From positions 1,488,001 through 1,552,000 of the forward strand of contig NC_065422.1 in NCBI RefSeq assembly GCF_024362695.1: 64,000 bases of DNA. The letters are read 5' to 3'. The notes beneath the pieces are model-generated. The model did not search any database. It saw only the letters and a list, made by a program, of their open reading frames with translations, and was not told the origin of the DNA. The stretch comes from Pectinophora gossypiella. Lineage: Eukaryota > Arthropoda > Insecta > Lepidoptera > Gelechiidae. Positions 53,238-63,894 of this stretch are shown here, piece after piece. Both the position numbers and the translations under genes were made by a program. Numbering within the stretch: position 1 is the first letter of the stretch; every line of letters starts with the position of its first letter.

Positions 53238-55011
53238 CTTTCTCGTGTTCGTAGTCTTCATTCTTATGCTCCTCCTTCTTATGATCACTGGGAGCCGGCT
53301 CCGCATCAGACGCCACAGCAGATGTCAATGACGCAGCAGACAGGGGTTGATACTTTTCCGAGGTCCCCGATTCAGACGAGGTAACTTCAGTTGACCCGCC
53401 TCCTGTTGGCGGAACGGTTCGCGAAGGCGCTGACGGACCCGACGGGGTGGACACAGAAGCAGGTGCCTGAGATTCTGAAGATTCCTCTGATGATGTAGCC
53501 GTTGTGCCTATTCCACTTCCCGATGCGGAAGGACCTGAGGCACTAGGGGCAGACGGCCCTGTCCCTGTTGGAGACACCTTCGAATCACTCGCTGTTGTAT
53601 CCGTCATTTGTACTGTGGTCACATTAACAGGAGTTGTAGTAGTTTCATCCTGAACAGATTTCTTTTGTATCGTCTCTGCTACGTGCGTGTCCAGTAACTG
53701 AGGACTGTATGTGGTTGACTTGTTTTTGCGCTTGCGCTTATTCTTCCTCTTTTTAGGAAAGAACAGTGTCGGTTCCCCTTCTTTCAGTTCTGAGTCATCA
53801 GGCACTAAAGATATACGTTCTGTGTCTTCAGCTTCCTCTTTAGCGGGTGTCGTGTATCTAGAGGAGAACCGTCTATCGGTGGTCGGGGTATCGGGAATAA
53901 ACATCGTAGTTTTTGAGGAAAGCTTAGGCTTTTGTGTTGTTTTCGCTGTAGAGTCATACATGTCTTCATCGTAGATCATGTAAACGCTTGGATTTCTAAA
54001 TACAGACAATTTACCGCTTTCGCTAGAATCTCTCCCCTTTTTGTCCTTTCTGCGTTTCGTGGTCGGTCTAATCGTTGTCGTGGTCGTCGTGGTTGTCGTG
54101 CGTCTTCTCAACGGATACATTTTATATTTATCTTCTATACTCGTATTTTCTTTGTCGTCGTATTCTTCGTAATCAGGCCTCTTCTCTATTTTGCGACTAT
54201 ACTTATCGCCTGACTCCACTGAAGAGCTAAAATCTCTTTCAAGTTCTTCTTTGTGCATTGCCTCTTCTTTCATCTTTTCGGATATCGCTTTTTGCTCCTG
54301 CTCATGTCTTTCTTTCAATTCATCCACAGCATCAAGTATTTTAGCTTTCCTAGCTTCAGCTTCCTTTTGTTCTTCAGTAGGTTCTTGTTTAGGTTTCTCT
54401 ACATTCCCTTCATCTACGTAATCCGAGTAATCATCGTACCTTTTGCCCTTCTTTTCTTCAAGATTTTGTTCATTATTCTTTTCTTTAATCTTGGCGATTT
54501 CTGCTTTTTTCACTTCTTCTTCTTTACTTTCGCTAGACCGTGAATCCTCTTGGCTGATTGGTGTTTTCTTAAGTATTTCTGATGAGGGGTGATGTTTGAC
54601 TATTATACCGACCACTCCGTCAATGTCTGATATCTCTGTGTGATTAATTGGTGCTACAGTAGTGGCTCTTGTAGGAGGTGGTCTGTTTATGTCAGACCAT
54701 TCTCTTTTCTCGAAATAGTCTTCACCATCACTTTCCCCTTGGCCTTTGTCATAGTAATCATCACCATCAGGCTCTGCTACAGCCCTCAATATAAAATTGA
54801 CAGGCAACGCTAATCTTTTCTTAGGCTTTTTGGGTTCTACCTGCACAAATTCTCCGAGCTGCTCTCCTTTCTTGTTCTTGAATGGCACCCAATCCGGGAA
54901 AAGGTCTTCGGAAGTTTCACGTTTGGTCACATTTTTGTCACTATTACCTATACTTTTAGAGTTAGTGGACACAAAGAGGAGGATTAGCACTACTATTTGA
55001 GGGTACGTCAT
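53238..55011 (-). CDS. First coding exon of a secreted, low-complexity, His-rich protein gene
   Basis: This exon encodes 591 residues plus one base and ends at AAAG|GTAAGA (phase 1). I start at the ATG at 55011. The open frame extends five codons further up only through a TTG. Residues 1-20 form a signal peptide (MTYPQIVVLILLFVS...). Residues about 80-110 are acidic. Residues 155-265 are Lys/Glu-rich and coiled-coil prone. A run of nine Thr sits at 305-313, a basic cluster at 419-431, and a Ser/Thr/Pro/Gly-rich mucin-like region at 455-575. The exon ends in a Lys/Glu/His-rich segment. N-glycosylation sequons occur near 27, 123, 289, 430 and 463. Reading into the intron gives only 17 more residues before a stop, so splicing is expected. 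The exon differs sharply from the surrounding repeats and has a good promoter upstream. An extracellular or matrix-type protein like insect DUF4779 proteins is my inference; function is unknown. Confidence 0.9.
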
Positions 55012-55111
55012 AGTGACATAACGCAAGAATTGAGCGAGTTTCGAGACAGGTAGTGGTCGCCGCGGCTGCGCGAATCGAACTGCGCGGTTTGTTTAACTAC
55101 TATTATTTATA
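55012..55111 (-). promoter_or_regulatory. Core promoter and 5' UTR of the His-rich gene
   Basis: On the minus strand TATAAATA begins at 55111, and an initiator-like CAGTTC has its A at 55081, 30 bases downstream. That is the standard spacing for an insect TATA/Inr promoter. This predicts transcription start near 55081 and a 70-nt 5' UTR to the ATG at 55011. The region 55040-55200 is clearly GC-richer than its surroundings. I did not find a downstream promoter element with certainty. Confidence 0.65.
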
Positions 55112-55199
55112 TTGTTTGGAAAACAATTCTCTTCGGTACGGGCGAGCGGCGGCGAGAAAGAATAGCGTGGATGTGCCGCGTCCGACTGCGATGGCTCCT

Positions 55200-55794
55200 A
55201 AATGAATACAGTGTTTTTAAGTGACGTTTCTTGTTTAAAATGCAGTTTGAAGCTTTAACACTGTATAGGTTTTTGATATTTCACGTTTAACTTCAAAAAA
55301 AAATCTCTTTCTCAAATTTCACTGGATAAAATATATTTTGTACCAAAATAAAATATAAAAGTGTAACATTTGCATTTATATGTTTCTGTAAGTAATTAAT
55401 GTAAGTATTTGTAGAAATGAAGTTTCTAACAAAAAGTATAACGTCCCATCCACGTTATTCTTTTCCCCTACCTAAGCGACGAGACACCGTGAAATCTTAG
55501 ATTTTCAGTGCAAGAGTTGGTGCAGACGAGCATTTTTTTTAACCCATAATATTATTTGATAAAAAAAAAACATACCAACTATATACCAATTGGGTTCGTC
55601 AGAGGTACATCCATCGCAAGATGAACTAAGTACCTACACCTCAGCTAGCTTAAAATTTGTCTACGATAATTATATAATTTTGACTATGAAAATTCATAAA
55701 ATGCTAGATTTAAGAAGTAGGCATTTCGCATACCTGCTTGTCCATCAATAATGTTTCTTCTTACTCTAGCAACCTAATATAGAGCGACAATCCT
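55200..55794. other. Upstream region of the His-rich gene
   Basis: AT-rich. GAAAGAATAGCGTGGATG at 55157 has a near complement at 55447-55465 (CATCCACGTTATTCTTTTC), a weak inverted repeat of unknown meaning. No gene. Confidence 0.45.
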
Positions 55795-56155
55795 TCATAA
55801 ATCTCAGGACGTCGACCACCACCTTATGATCATTAGAAATAGAAATAGAAATACTCTTTATTTGCTTTTGAAAAGGGTACATTAATAGATGGATGCTCAT
55901 AAAAGTCTCTCCTTATCAGCTATCAACAATAGCATGCAAATATTGTTACAGAAACATTTCCAATAATTATCATTTATATAATTTACACCACATTTTTCCA
56001 ATTCAATATTTTTGGGATAAAAATTCTAATAATAATAATTCATTGTAATCTAATAATAAGAAAAAATTTAAGTGATGTTATTATCTTGTCTTTGTGTGTG
56101 GCGTCCTTTTATAATAGATACATTTCTATTCTGTTCTATTCTATTAAAATAACGC
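55795..56155 (+). repeat. LINE 3' UTR interrupted by an opposite LINE end
   Basis: CTCAGGACGTCGACCACCAC (55802) and GTGTGTGGCGTCCTTTTATA (56092) are parts of the same 3' UTR as 14890. The 220 bases between begin AGAAATAGAAATAGAAATAC, a reversed LINE tail. Confidence 0.7.
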
Positions 56156-56429
56156 TCAACTGAGAACACAGCTTTAATGGAGTCATCGAATAGGGTTCAC
56201 AAGAATGAGAATGTAATAAGTATCATTGATAACGTTACATCACTATTATCCGTTGTTTTATTATGTGCCGGTTCAATAAAGTTTTCTTATGTAAAAAAAT
56301 GTTTATTCATTGTAAGATTTATCATTCACAAAGAAAATTGTATTGGACATACCATACATTAGGAAATACAAGGACATGATGTAAGGATTAAAACATCTAA
56401 TAATCTAAACAAATACTACATTATACAGA

Positions 56430-56625
56430 TAGGGCAGGGGTTAGAGGTAGCAAGCGCGAGGGAAGCACCGGTGCGTTCGTCAGAGATCCCGGAGTTTCCT
56501 GGCATGCGCCGCAGAGGGCCATCGGAGGGGTTTTAGTCGGTAAGAGTCCGACATAACCTCGTCGCTCCCCCGGGTGGGGAGGCATCCATGAGGATTTCCC
56601 CTTCGTTACAAAAAAAATAATAAAA
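56430..56625 (-). repeat. GC-rich dispersed repeat
   Basis: On the minus strand: AAGGGGAAATCCTCATGGAT, GAGCGACGAGGTTATGTCGG and CGACTAAAACCCCTCCG. I recall this block as a dispersed repeat of lepidopteran genomes. The Pro-rich open frame on it is not supported as a gene. Confidence 0.5.
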
Positions 56626-56659
56626 AAGGGCTTAGAGGTGAACTGTTGCACAAGGCGGC

Positions 56660-57389
56660 GATCACAATAGAACTAACAGGTGCATGAAATAACGCCTGCA
56701 TAGCACCAATTTTTTAAAAAGGATTCCTTACTTATACATACATTGGAGAAATCGTAATGTCTTAGTTGATTTATACGACATGCATGATCGACATGGTAAA
56801 TGATTACAAAGACCACATTGGAAAAAACTTCTAAAAAGCAATATTGCTATTAGATAATTGTTAAGCCATTGTCAAAATCAACGCTTGCCTCTAATAACCA
56901 TGTGTATAAAAATATTTCATAAATTACCGGATACTTTCAAAGACTGTAAACTCAATAAGTTTCGCGTAACAGTTAAACTGACACTTGCAGATAGACGTTT
57001 TTACAGCGTAAAAGAATATTTAAACTACAAATAACGGGATTTATACAATTGAAAGTATGTAGAATATTTGTAAAATTGATGTTATTATTTACTCAATAAA
57101 ATGTAACAGCTGTTTGTAACTTAAATACCATGCCCAGAAACAAAAAGAAGAAATAAAATTTCAAATTTTTAATTTAACATTTGTGTAAGGATTGCTGGTA
57201 ATAATCAATAAAACTCCACAAAGCTAAGCTACACTCCTTAGCACATCGACGAAATGTCGCCAGTATGTCGGTATTCTACAGACTGCACCTCAGGGAGTGT
57301 ACCCACGATCTACACGAGCTCATTCCACCATCCCCCTTTTATCTTCAGACTTCCAAACGTACGGCCGGGTTCCATCGCTATTTGGTGCG
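56660..57389. other. AT-rich stretch without genes
   Basis: No protein-like frame or recognised repeat until repeat K at 57390. Confidence 0.55.
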
Positions 57390-57470
57390 CGGCTCCGTCT
57401 TAGGCCTCGTCAATGCATTCGGGCAAGTCTGGGGCTAAGAACAAACCCATCAAAGGTAAAAAAGAAAACA
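57390..57470. repeat. Dispersed repeat K, copy 3 (reversed)
   Basis: GGCCTCGTCAATGCATTCGG and AAGTCTGGGGCTAAGAACAA are the complement of 20750-20800. Confidence 0.75.
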
Positions 57471-57669
57471 AATATTTGAATGAACTGTATTACTTAGGAA
57501 ATTATATTAAATTACATGATCCAAACATTGAGACGCGTTGGTTACTGATGTGACTGACCATAAATGGTAGACTACTAGGTATGTCCCATACAATTTGAGC
57601 GTTTAACCGCCAGTTCAAGCGTTCCGACCGCCCGATTACAACGTTTCAAAGCGTAACCTCAGCTATGAA

Positions 57670-57845
57670 AGTATCACCCTATGGGTTTTTCTGAATCCGG
57701 TCAGATTTGTATACGTTTTCACAATAAGATTCCCATTGTCATACAGAATTTACCTTTGAACAGTTTTAAGACAGTAATTGAACAGAAACTTAGTAAAAAG
57801 GGTTATTATAAGATTAGTGATTATCTAGAAGATATGAATGATATG
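57670..57845 (+). pseudogene. LINE RT C-terminal remnant
   Basis: SGQICIRFHNKIPIVIQNLP, LNSFKTVIEQKLSKKGYYKI and SDYLEDMNDM. The F-x-N-K-I-P...F-K...L-x-x-K-x-Y-Y pattern matches the end of LINE or related RT proteins. It is joined directly to a family F SINE. Confidence 0.65.
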
Positions 57846-57933
57846 GGCGGAAGGCAAGAAGGAAACGACTGCCCTATTTTTCCCTAAAAAAGTAACATGC
57901 AGAATGTTACACCGACATGAGCGTGGCTCTTCT
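57845..57933 (+). repeat. SINE family F, 3' end
   Basis: GGCGGAAGGCAAGAAGGAAA and ACACCGACATGAGCGTGGCT. Confidence 0.8.
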
Positions 57934-58297
57934 GAATGCATATGACTAGCTGTCTGTCTGACAGTATTAGGCCCATATTAGGCAGCCAGCCAGTTGAAGT
58001 TAAGCAAGTTTCGCAAAGGCCGGTCATAGGATGGGTGACCACAAAAAAAAGCTTCATCTTGAGCTCCTCCGTGCTTCGGAAGGCACGTTAAGCCGTTGGT
58101 CCCGGCTGCATTAGCAGTCGTTAATGACCATCAATCCGCACTGGGCCCGCGTGATGGTTTAAGGCCCGATCTCCCTATCCATCCATAGAGAAGGCCCGGG
58201 CCCCAGCAGTGGGGACGTTAATGGGCTGGTGATGATGATGATGAATGCATGGGATTAGCTGTCTGTCTGACAGTATTAGGCCCATATTAGGCAGCCA
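57934..58297 (+). repeat. SINE family C between 55-bp direct repeats
   Basis: Flanks 57934-57988 and 58243-58297 share 52 of 55 bases, including the last 40 without change (ending AGGCAGCCA). The SINE between starts in its 5S-like part, GTTGAAGTTAAGCAAGTTTC, and ends in a (GATGAT)n tail. Confidence 0.9.
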
Positions 58298-58339
58298 AAT
58301 CACTAAATTGTATAACAGTATTTTTATTTTTTAAAGAAC

Positions 58340-58410
58340 ATCTAGGTTCCTGTGCCGAGGTTTTTCTTGCAGCTTCTTTTCCCCGGCTATACAGGTTGTG
58401 CAGCCGCTGG
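58340..58410 (+). repeat. LINE 3' UTR fragment
   Basis: GCCGAGGTTTTTCTTGCAGC and CCCCGGCTATACAGGTTGTG, as at 34545. Confidence 0.7.
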
Positions 58411-58699
58411 TGGGGAGCGGAGAGTTGCCGGTCTATACGTAGTGTTAATAGAGTAAAAAATACAAGACAAAATCGACAAAATATCCATAATAAAGTTTTG
58501 GTCACGTCACATTGTATTTCGCACAACAGACCCATTTGTAACAGAAATTAAATTTAGTAAATTGGATCACGAACTGTTTCGTAAAATATCTAATATTCAC
58601 AGATCTTTTGGACCAATTTAAGAGGCTAGATGTTACTAGATCGCCTTCGTTGACTTTTAGGGTCATTGACCTTTGTTAGTGAGGGGTCCGGTTAGTAAG

Positions 58700-58925
58700 T
58701 CGGCTACTAGTCAAATCAGTTACTTTTTACTAAACGACAAACCACGAAATTACAAAGGAATTACAGTCATAGAAAACGTGATGAAAATATCGGATTTATT
58801 ATTTACGTGTTTATCGAAAAAATAAAAAAAATAATAAATAGGTAAGTTAAAAAGTTTGAGGTCTGTCTTTATTTAGTGATCAGAATTTCATAAATTTTAT
58901 CATTGACCTAGGAAACTACCCATTT
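58700..58925. repeat. Dispersed repeat I, copy 3
   Basis: TAGTCAAATCAGTTACTTTT, ACGAAATTACAAAGGAATT and GTCTGTCTTTATTTAGTGAT, ending CATTGACCTAGGAAAC. Confidence 0.75.
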
Positions 58926-59225
58926 ATTTATTTTTTGCACAATATACAACATAAGGGTATTTCACTGCGTCAAAGATAAATTATAAAACGCTAATTTAGA
59001 AATAAAAGACAGTCTAAGAAGATCAGAAATCAATCTCATTTTTAGTTATGACTTATTTTCGAATTCGAAATACGAATTAAATCGCTATGAGTAGGTACTG
59101 CGTTTATTGATGACGTCACAAGGACAATATTTCCTTAAAAAATCAGTAGAACACTCAATAAGAAGAAAAACAAAAGACAATCAATGACAAAGGGAAGAAT
59201 ACAACAAAGTAATTCCTATAGACGT

Positions 59226-59534
59226 CTTCTATCGTGTGGGTTATGAGGTGGATTATCAACCTCATCAACCCTGGGTTACTATTGAGCCGCCAAAGGCCCC
59301 TGACACGACTCATGTAACAACTACGTACATACATCAGTAAGTAGTAACTGGGACCAACGGCTTAGCGTGCCTTCTGAAGCACGGATCGTCTTACTTTTGG
59401 ACAATCAGGTGATCAGCCTGTAAAAAAAAAAAACTAGGGATCACAAAGTGATTTTTGTGATATGTTCCCACCGGGATTCGAACCCAAGACCTGCTGATCG
59501 TAAGCCCAACGCTCATCCACTGGACCACGGAGGG
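59226..59534 (-). repeat. SINE family B
   Basis: CTTCTATCGTGTGGGTTATG, GAAGGCACGCTAAGCCG (minus) and GGTTCGAATCCCGGTGG (minus). Confidence 0.88.
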
Positions 59535-59615
59535 CGTTCTATAAACTAAGGAAATTGTATGAAATCTAATAGTAAAAACTATAAAAATGTTTGTGTGTAG
59601 TTTACATATTGCATG

Positions 59616-59661
59616 GCCCGTGCCCCAGCAGTGGGGACGTTAATGGGCTGATGATGATGAT
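59616..59661 (+). repeat. SINE family C, 3' end only
   Basis: CCCGTGCCCCAGCAGTGGGG and GTTAATGGGCTGATGATGAT. Confidence 0.8.
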
Positions 59662-59744
59662 GTCTGTTATCGGTTGCACGAAGGGAAATCTTTACAGCGC
59701 CATCTATATTGTTGTTGAAGGACGTAGCCTGGAAAGTCCCTCAT

Positions 59745-60135
59745 CATCATCAGCCGTACGACGCCCACTGCTGGGCATAGGCCTCCCCCAAGGATCTCCA
59801 CGACGATCGGTCCCGCGCTGCCCGCATCCAACGGCTTCCCGCGACCTTCACCAGATCGTCGGTCCACCTTGTAGCGGGCCTACCCACTGAGCGTCGTCCA
59901 ACACGTGGTCGCCATTCCAGAACCCTTCCGCCCCAGCGGCCATCGGTTCTCCTCGCTATGTGTCCTGCCCACTGCCACTTCAGCTTTGCAATTCTCCGAG
60001 CTATGTCGGGGACTTTAGTTCTCCTGCGGATCTCCTCATTTCTGATTCGATCGAGCAGGGAAATACCGAGCATAGCTCTCTCCATTGCCCGCTGAGCGAC
60101 ACCGAGCCTCCTCATGAGACCCATAGTAAGCGGCC
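59745..60135 (-). pseudogene. RTE-type LINE ORF2 C-terminus, copy 2
   Basis: Minus-strand GLMRRLGVAQRAMERAMLGI through IARRIAKLKWQWAGHIARRT to AYAQQWASYG and stop, nearly identical to 15126-15565 but a little shorter. No frame break in the retained part, so the copy is probably young. Confidence 0.9.
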
Positions 60136-60609
60136 ACGTCCTTCATTAAATTGTAAACAAATCCATACTTCGCCTTGTTTGAATGGACCCGTTATTTCAT
60201 AAGGCAGATTTGAATGAATGGGTGGAAATTAAGACATATTAACTACCTATTTACTTAAATGGATTTGTATGGAGAGACACGGCGATTAATATGCTCGTGT
60301 AATTTGCATTGTATTCGTGTTTAAGTTAAACGCAGAGGTGTTCATGATTAAATTACTTAAGTATGAGTGACTCGAATCTTCACACTACAACCGACTCGTT
60401 TCATAGAATAAAGGATGTTGCTGGCTCTGGTCTTGTCTGGTCTGGTGACGTCATAAATCGTCTGAAACAGACGTATAAGGCCAATGATGATGATGATGAT
60501 GGCTCTGGTGATTTTGAATTACTTGGAAGAAAAGAACCTTTGTTTTTTCCCTGCATAGAGTCTTTTGTTTGGGCCTGGCGAGGACCGATCACATTGGATG
60601 GACAGCACT

Positions 60610-60660
60610 TTTTTGCCATCTGCGGCAAATCTACAATAAGTAACGTCAAAAAAAAAAAAC
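60610..60660 (+). repeat. Retroposon family E, poly-A end
   Basis: TTGCCATCTGCGGCAAATCT, ACAATAAGTAACGTC and then twelve A. Confidence 0.85.
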
Positions 60661-60779
60661 CTAATTCTGTCCGTGGCATGAATAGCGTGTGAAAACAAAT
60701 ACGTTTTGTACTGATGTATATAAAAGTTCCAATCAAAGGCAATAATTTTCATACACTGGTTGTTGGATGGACAGCCGCC

Positions 60780-60955
60780 ATCCGATGCATGGTGACATTT
60801 CGTTGCCTCGCAGGCTTAAAAGTCATCACAGCTTCCTTAAAGAGGTGGCTCCATTAGATTCCGAACCTAGCCAAGCCCGCTTAAATCTTTAGCGGCAGAA
60901 GTGTTCTCCCACCCCTTTTATCGGCCCATCGGAAAGCCTCCCATTACAGGCTGAT
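60780..60955 (+). pseudogene. LINE RT fragment upstream part
   Basis: GAACCTAGCCAAGCCCGCTT and AAGTGTTCTCCCACCCCTTT are shared with 62395. Frames give SQARLN and CSPTPF-type pieces with stops. It stops where a family B SINE end begins. Confidence 0.6.
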
Positions 60956-61143
60956 CACCTGATTGTGCGAAAGTAAGACGATCCGTGCTTCGGAAGGCAC
61001 GTTAAGCCGTTGGTCTCGGTTACTAAATACTGATGTAAGTACGTAATCGTTACATAAGTCATGTCAAGGGCGTTTGGCGGCTCAATAGTAACCCTGACGC
61101 CATGGCTGATGAGGTTAGTAATCCACCTCACGATAGAAGAAGA
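60942..61143 (+). repeat. SINE family B, 5'-truncated
   Basis: TTACAGGCTGATCACCTGAT, GAAGGCACGTTAAGCCG, TTTGGCGGCTCAATAGTAAC and an AGAAGAAGAAG tail. Confidence 0.9.
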
Positions 61144-61149
61144 AGACTA

Positions 61150-61766
61150 ACCCTAATTTAAGTCGTATTCATTGCTTTAGATCCCGAACGGGGATTCTAA
61201 CGAGCATTGTTAATAAGAGCCGTGACGGTATTGAATTTTCGCAAACGTTGAAAATGTATTTAGATATGTTTTCGTAAATAAATTAATCAGCAACCATACG
61301 AAATTGGTGGCGAGGGGCGATGCAATATCGTTGCAGTAAGTAGCCTGGTTGCGCCATCGAGCCGTTAGATTTGAGATGCCTTTTATAGACTTCACAAGAC
61401 GTCTTTTAGCTGGCTATCTTCGCTGTGGGTCCGTTGATGAGTATCAAGTATTGCATGGAAGATACGTAGGAAAGTGAGAATGCTATGTAAGGATAATGAA
61501 TGGGAATTTGATTGTTCATGGTATGAAAGGAGGATGGTTAATGAATGGGGCGTAAGGCAGTTTTAAAAAGTAAGAAAGGGAAGTCTTTGGTGCGATGTCG
61601 GTCGGGTGAGAGGTTTAAAAAATAAGAGTGTGTAAAATAAAAGGAGTAAAATATATCGTGTGTTATTTCTATATCCCACAATTTTACCTAAAAAAAAATA
61701 ATTAAGTAATAAAAAAAATATTTTATCTTATCTTACCTACATATCCATAATTAAAACACATCATAA
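61150..61766. other. Stretch without recognised gene
   Basis: Only short frames. CTTCACAAGACGTCTTTTAG with GGCTATCTTCGCTGTGGGT at 61389-61430 recurs reversed at 63490-63540, so part of it is repetitive. Confidence 0.55.
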
Positions 61767-62055
61767 TCTCCCTAGCATTATCCCGTTTTTCACAGGGTCC
61801 GTTTACCTAACCTCAAGATTTGACAGGTCCGGTTTTTAACAGAAGCGACTGCCTGTCTGACCTTACAACCCGCAAAGGGAAAGCCAGCCCATTATAGGTT
61901 AGGCCACACGCCTCCGAAAATGCATTTCGCGGGAATGTGGGTTTCCTCGCGATGTTTTCCTTTACCGCTGAGCACGTGATAATCATTTATGATCCAAACG
62001 ACCTGTGACCTCAAAGTGAGAGGCAAGCGTTCTACCAACTGGGCTACCAGCTACC
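61767..62055 (-). repeat. SINE family D, well preserved
   Basis: CTCCCTAGCATTATCCCG, CAAGATTTGACAGGTCCGG, GGGTTTCCTCGCGATGTTTT and, at the head, GCAAGCGTTCTACCAACTGG. The B box has been removed by a small deletion near 62000. Confidence 0.85.
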
Positions 62056-62239
62056 GAACTTCCACCAATGAGTTATTAATTTATCTTAAGTGCAGTTTTC
62101 ACAGAGACAGTTGCCTCGACCATTATAGACGGCGCTACGACTCATTACCTATCACATTAGTCCAGAAATCTCAGTGAAGCGTGGGTACTTACTTCTGACT
62201 ACCCCATTAGGATTAGTCGTGAGCTTATGTTATGTTATG

Positions 62240-62394
62240 TCAATCTTAACAAACACTTTATCGCGCACACAGAAAATACAAAAACAAAATAGAAGATGAA
62301 TAGAAAGAGTATCCACAATAGGCGGCGTTATTACTATGTAGCGATCTCTTCCAAACAACTTTTGAGTTTAGGTATCTTGCAATATTATAATTCG
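62240..62394. repeat. Diverged LINE 3' stub
   Basis: ATAGGCGGCGTTATTACTAT and GCGATCTCTTCCAAACAAC parallel the unit at 7360-7410. Confidence 0.5.
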
Positions 62395-62760
62395 AACCTA
62401 GCCAAGCCCGTTTAAATCTTTGGCGGCGGAAGTGTTCTCCCACCCCTTTTATCGCACCATCGGAAAGTCTCCCGCCTGGAAGCAATCTAGCGTGGCCCAC
62501 ATGGAAGTCTTTAAATAGGCTCCGGACACAGGTTGGCCGCTGCAAGGATAATCTCTGCAGGTGGGGATATCTGGTTGATGGTTGCGATGATTGCGAGTGT
62601 GGAGTATCACCACAAACTATGGCTCACCTTTTGTGCTGTCCTAAGTGCCCTAACACTATTAAAGATTACGAAGCCACTGACAATGCCGTAAGCGTGGCCA
62701 ATTATTGTTCAGCAAAAATTTTGTATAGATCGCCATCGACTCGCAAAGAAGAAGAAGATA
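62395..62760 (+). pseudogene. LINE RT C-terminal Cys-rich tail, longest copy
   Basis: Frames give SQARLN, CSPTPFIAPSESLPP, GSNLAWPTWKSLNRLRTQVG, RCKDNLCRWGYLVDGCDD, CECGVSPQTMAHLLCCPKCP, ending NYCSAK and a (GAAGAA)n tail. The W-x-x-L-N-R-L-R-T-x-V-G-R-C then Cys motif is typical of the end of insect LINE ORF2. Confidence 0.8.
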
Positions 62761-62794
62761 ATTCGAGTTCGAAGTTCATCCACACACACACCTG

Positions 62795-62940
62795 TACAGT
62801 CATGAGCAATATAATGTACCCACTTTAGGACTCTGTCGCACTAACACATTTGACATTTAGTGAGACTTAACAGTTCAATTTGTTAAAAAAGTTAATGTGA
62901 TATGGTACCAAAGTGTATCATATTAATGTTCGTGACCGTA
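62795..62940. mobile_element. TA-flanked MITE, copy 5
   Basis: TACAGTCATGAGCAATATAA to TTAATGTTCGTGACCGTA. Confidence 0.85.
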
Positions 62941-63189
62941 CGGCCTAGTAGGGAATGCAATCCGCGGAATCAATTCACAAGAAGCGATGCATTTGACCTA
63001 AATAGGACCAAATTAATCGGCTATTCATGTTTTATTAAACGATTTGCTATGCTGAGATTCAATAGTAAAGTTAGTACTAAGTTCTAGTTGGCGGATTTAA
63101 CCGATAAGTTTTTTGCGCAAGAGCACTGAATACGACTGCAATTGTCACATTGAGATAAGTATGAGAAAGAAATGTAGAAAAGAAATAGT

Positions 63190-63430
63190 AGGTCAGTAGG
63201 GTAGAACGCTTGAACGAATTCATGTTTGGATCATAAATGATTATCACGTGCTCAGCTGTGAAGGAAAACATCGCGAGGATGGGTATTCCGAGAAATGCGT
63301 TTTTGGAGGTATGTGACCTAACCTGTATTGGGCTGGTCACTTCGCGGGTTGGAAAGTCAGACAAACAGTATCTTCTGTAAAAAACCGGACCTGTCAAATC
63401 TTCAGGTTAGGTAAGCGGACCCTGTGAACA
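63190..63430 (+). repeat. SINE family D, head missing
   Basis: GAATTCATGTTTGGATCATA, GTGCTCAGCTGTGAAGGAAA, TCGCGGGTTGGAAAGTCAGA and GACCTGTCAAATCTTCAGG. Confidence 0.85.
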
Positions 63431-63554
63431 ATAATGATGTGTTTTGATTGTGAATATGTAGGTATATCTTCCATGCAATAATTGATACTCGTCTACGAAC
63501 CCACAGCGAAGATATCCAGCTAAAAGACGTCTTGTGAAGTCTATTGCTTTGTAA

Positions 63555-63760
63555 TGGCCTTTTAACCCCTTAGTTTATTTAAAAAAAATGAATAACCCGG
63601 GCGAATAAAATAGGAGGTGTGCTGTCAACTTAATTCTGTCGGGTTATTGACCAATACAAAATTTTGGAAGGGGTTTTTAGCTGCCTAAAATTGACGTGTG
63701 TTCCATAAATTTTACGCCTGTCGATTACCCGTCCCTTTCTTTTCCAGCGGATAAGTATTA
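63555..63760. repeat. Inverted-repeat family H, one copy
   Basis: AATAACCCGGGCGAATAAAA, AATTGACGTGTGTTCCATAA and CGATTACCCGTCCCTTTC, in the reversed order seen at 14520. Confidence 0.7.
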
Positions 63761-63762
63761 TT

Positions 63763-63838
63763 GTGTGTTTATTTTAAGAAAAGTATATCTTAAAATAAAC
63801 ACACACAGAGAAGCGACACCCACACACACACACACACA

Positions 63839-63893
<55 letters not shown>
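63763..63893. repeat. 17-bp palindrome followed by (AC)n and (GCAC)n
   Basis: GTGTGTTTATTTTAAGA (63763-63779) is exactly complementary to 63788-63804. An (AC)n run continues to 63838 and fourteen CGCA units follow to 63893. Confidence 0.9.

Positions 63894-63894
<1 letters not shown>

Noticed and set aside
53711..55000. Several open frames on the plus strand over the large exon
   Set aside because: They are shadows of the minus-strand frame, which alone has a signal peptide, a matching donor and downstream exons.
55024..55026. Upstream TTG as start of the large exon
   Set aside because: The ATG at 55011 is in frame and gives a better signal peptide; nuclear insect genes rarely start at TTG.
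56421..56651. Pro-rich frame on the minus strand
   Set aside because: It lies in a GC-rich block that I recall as a dispersed repeat and has no host-gene context.
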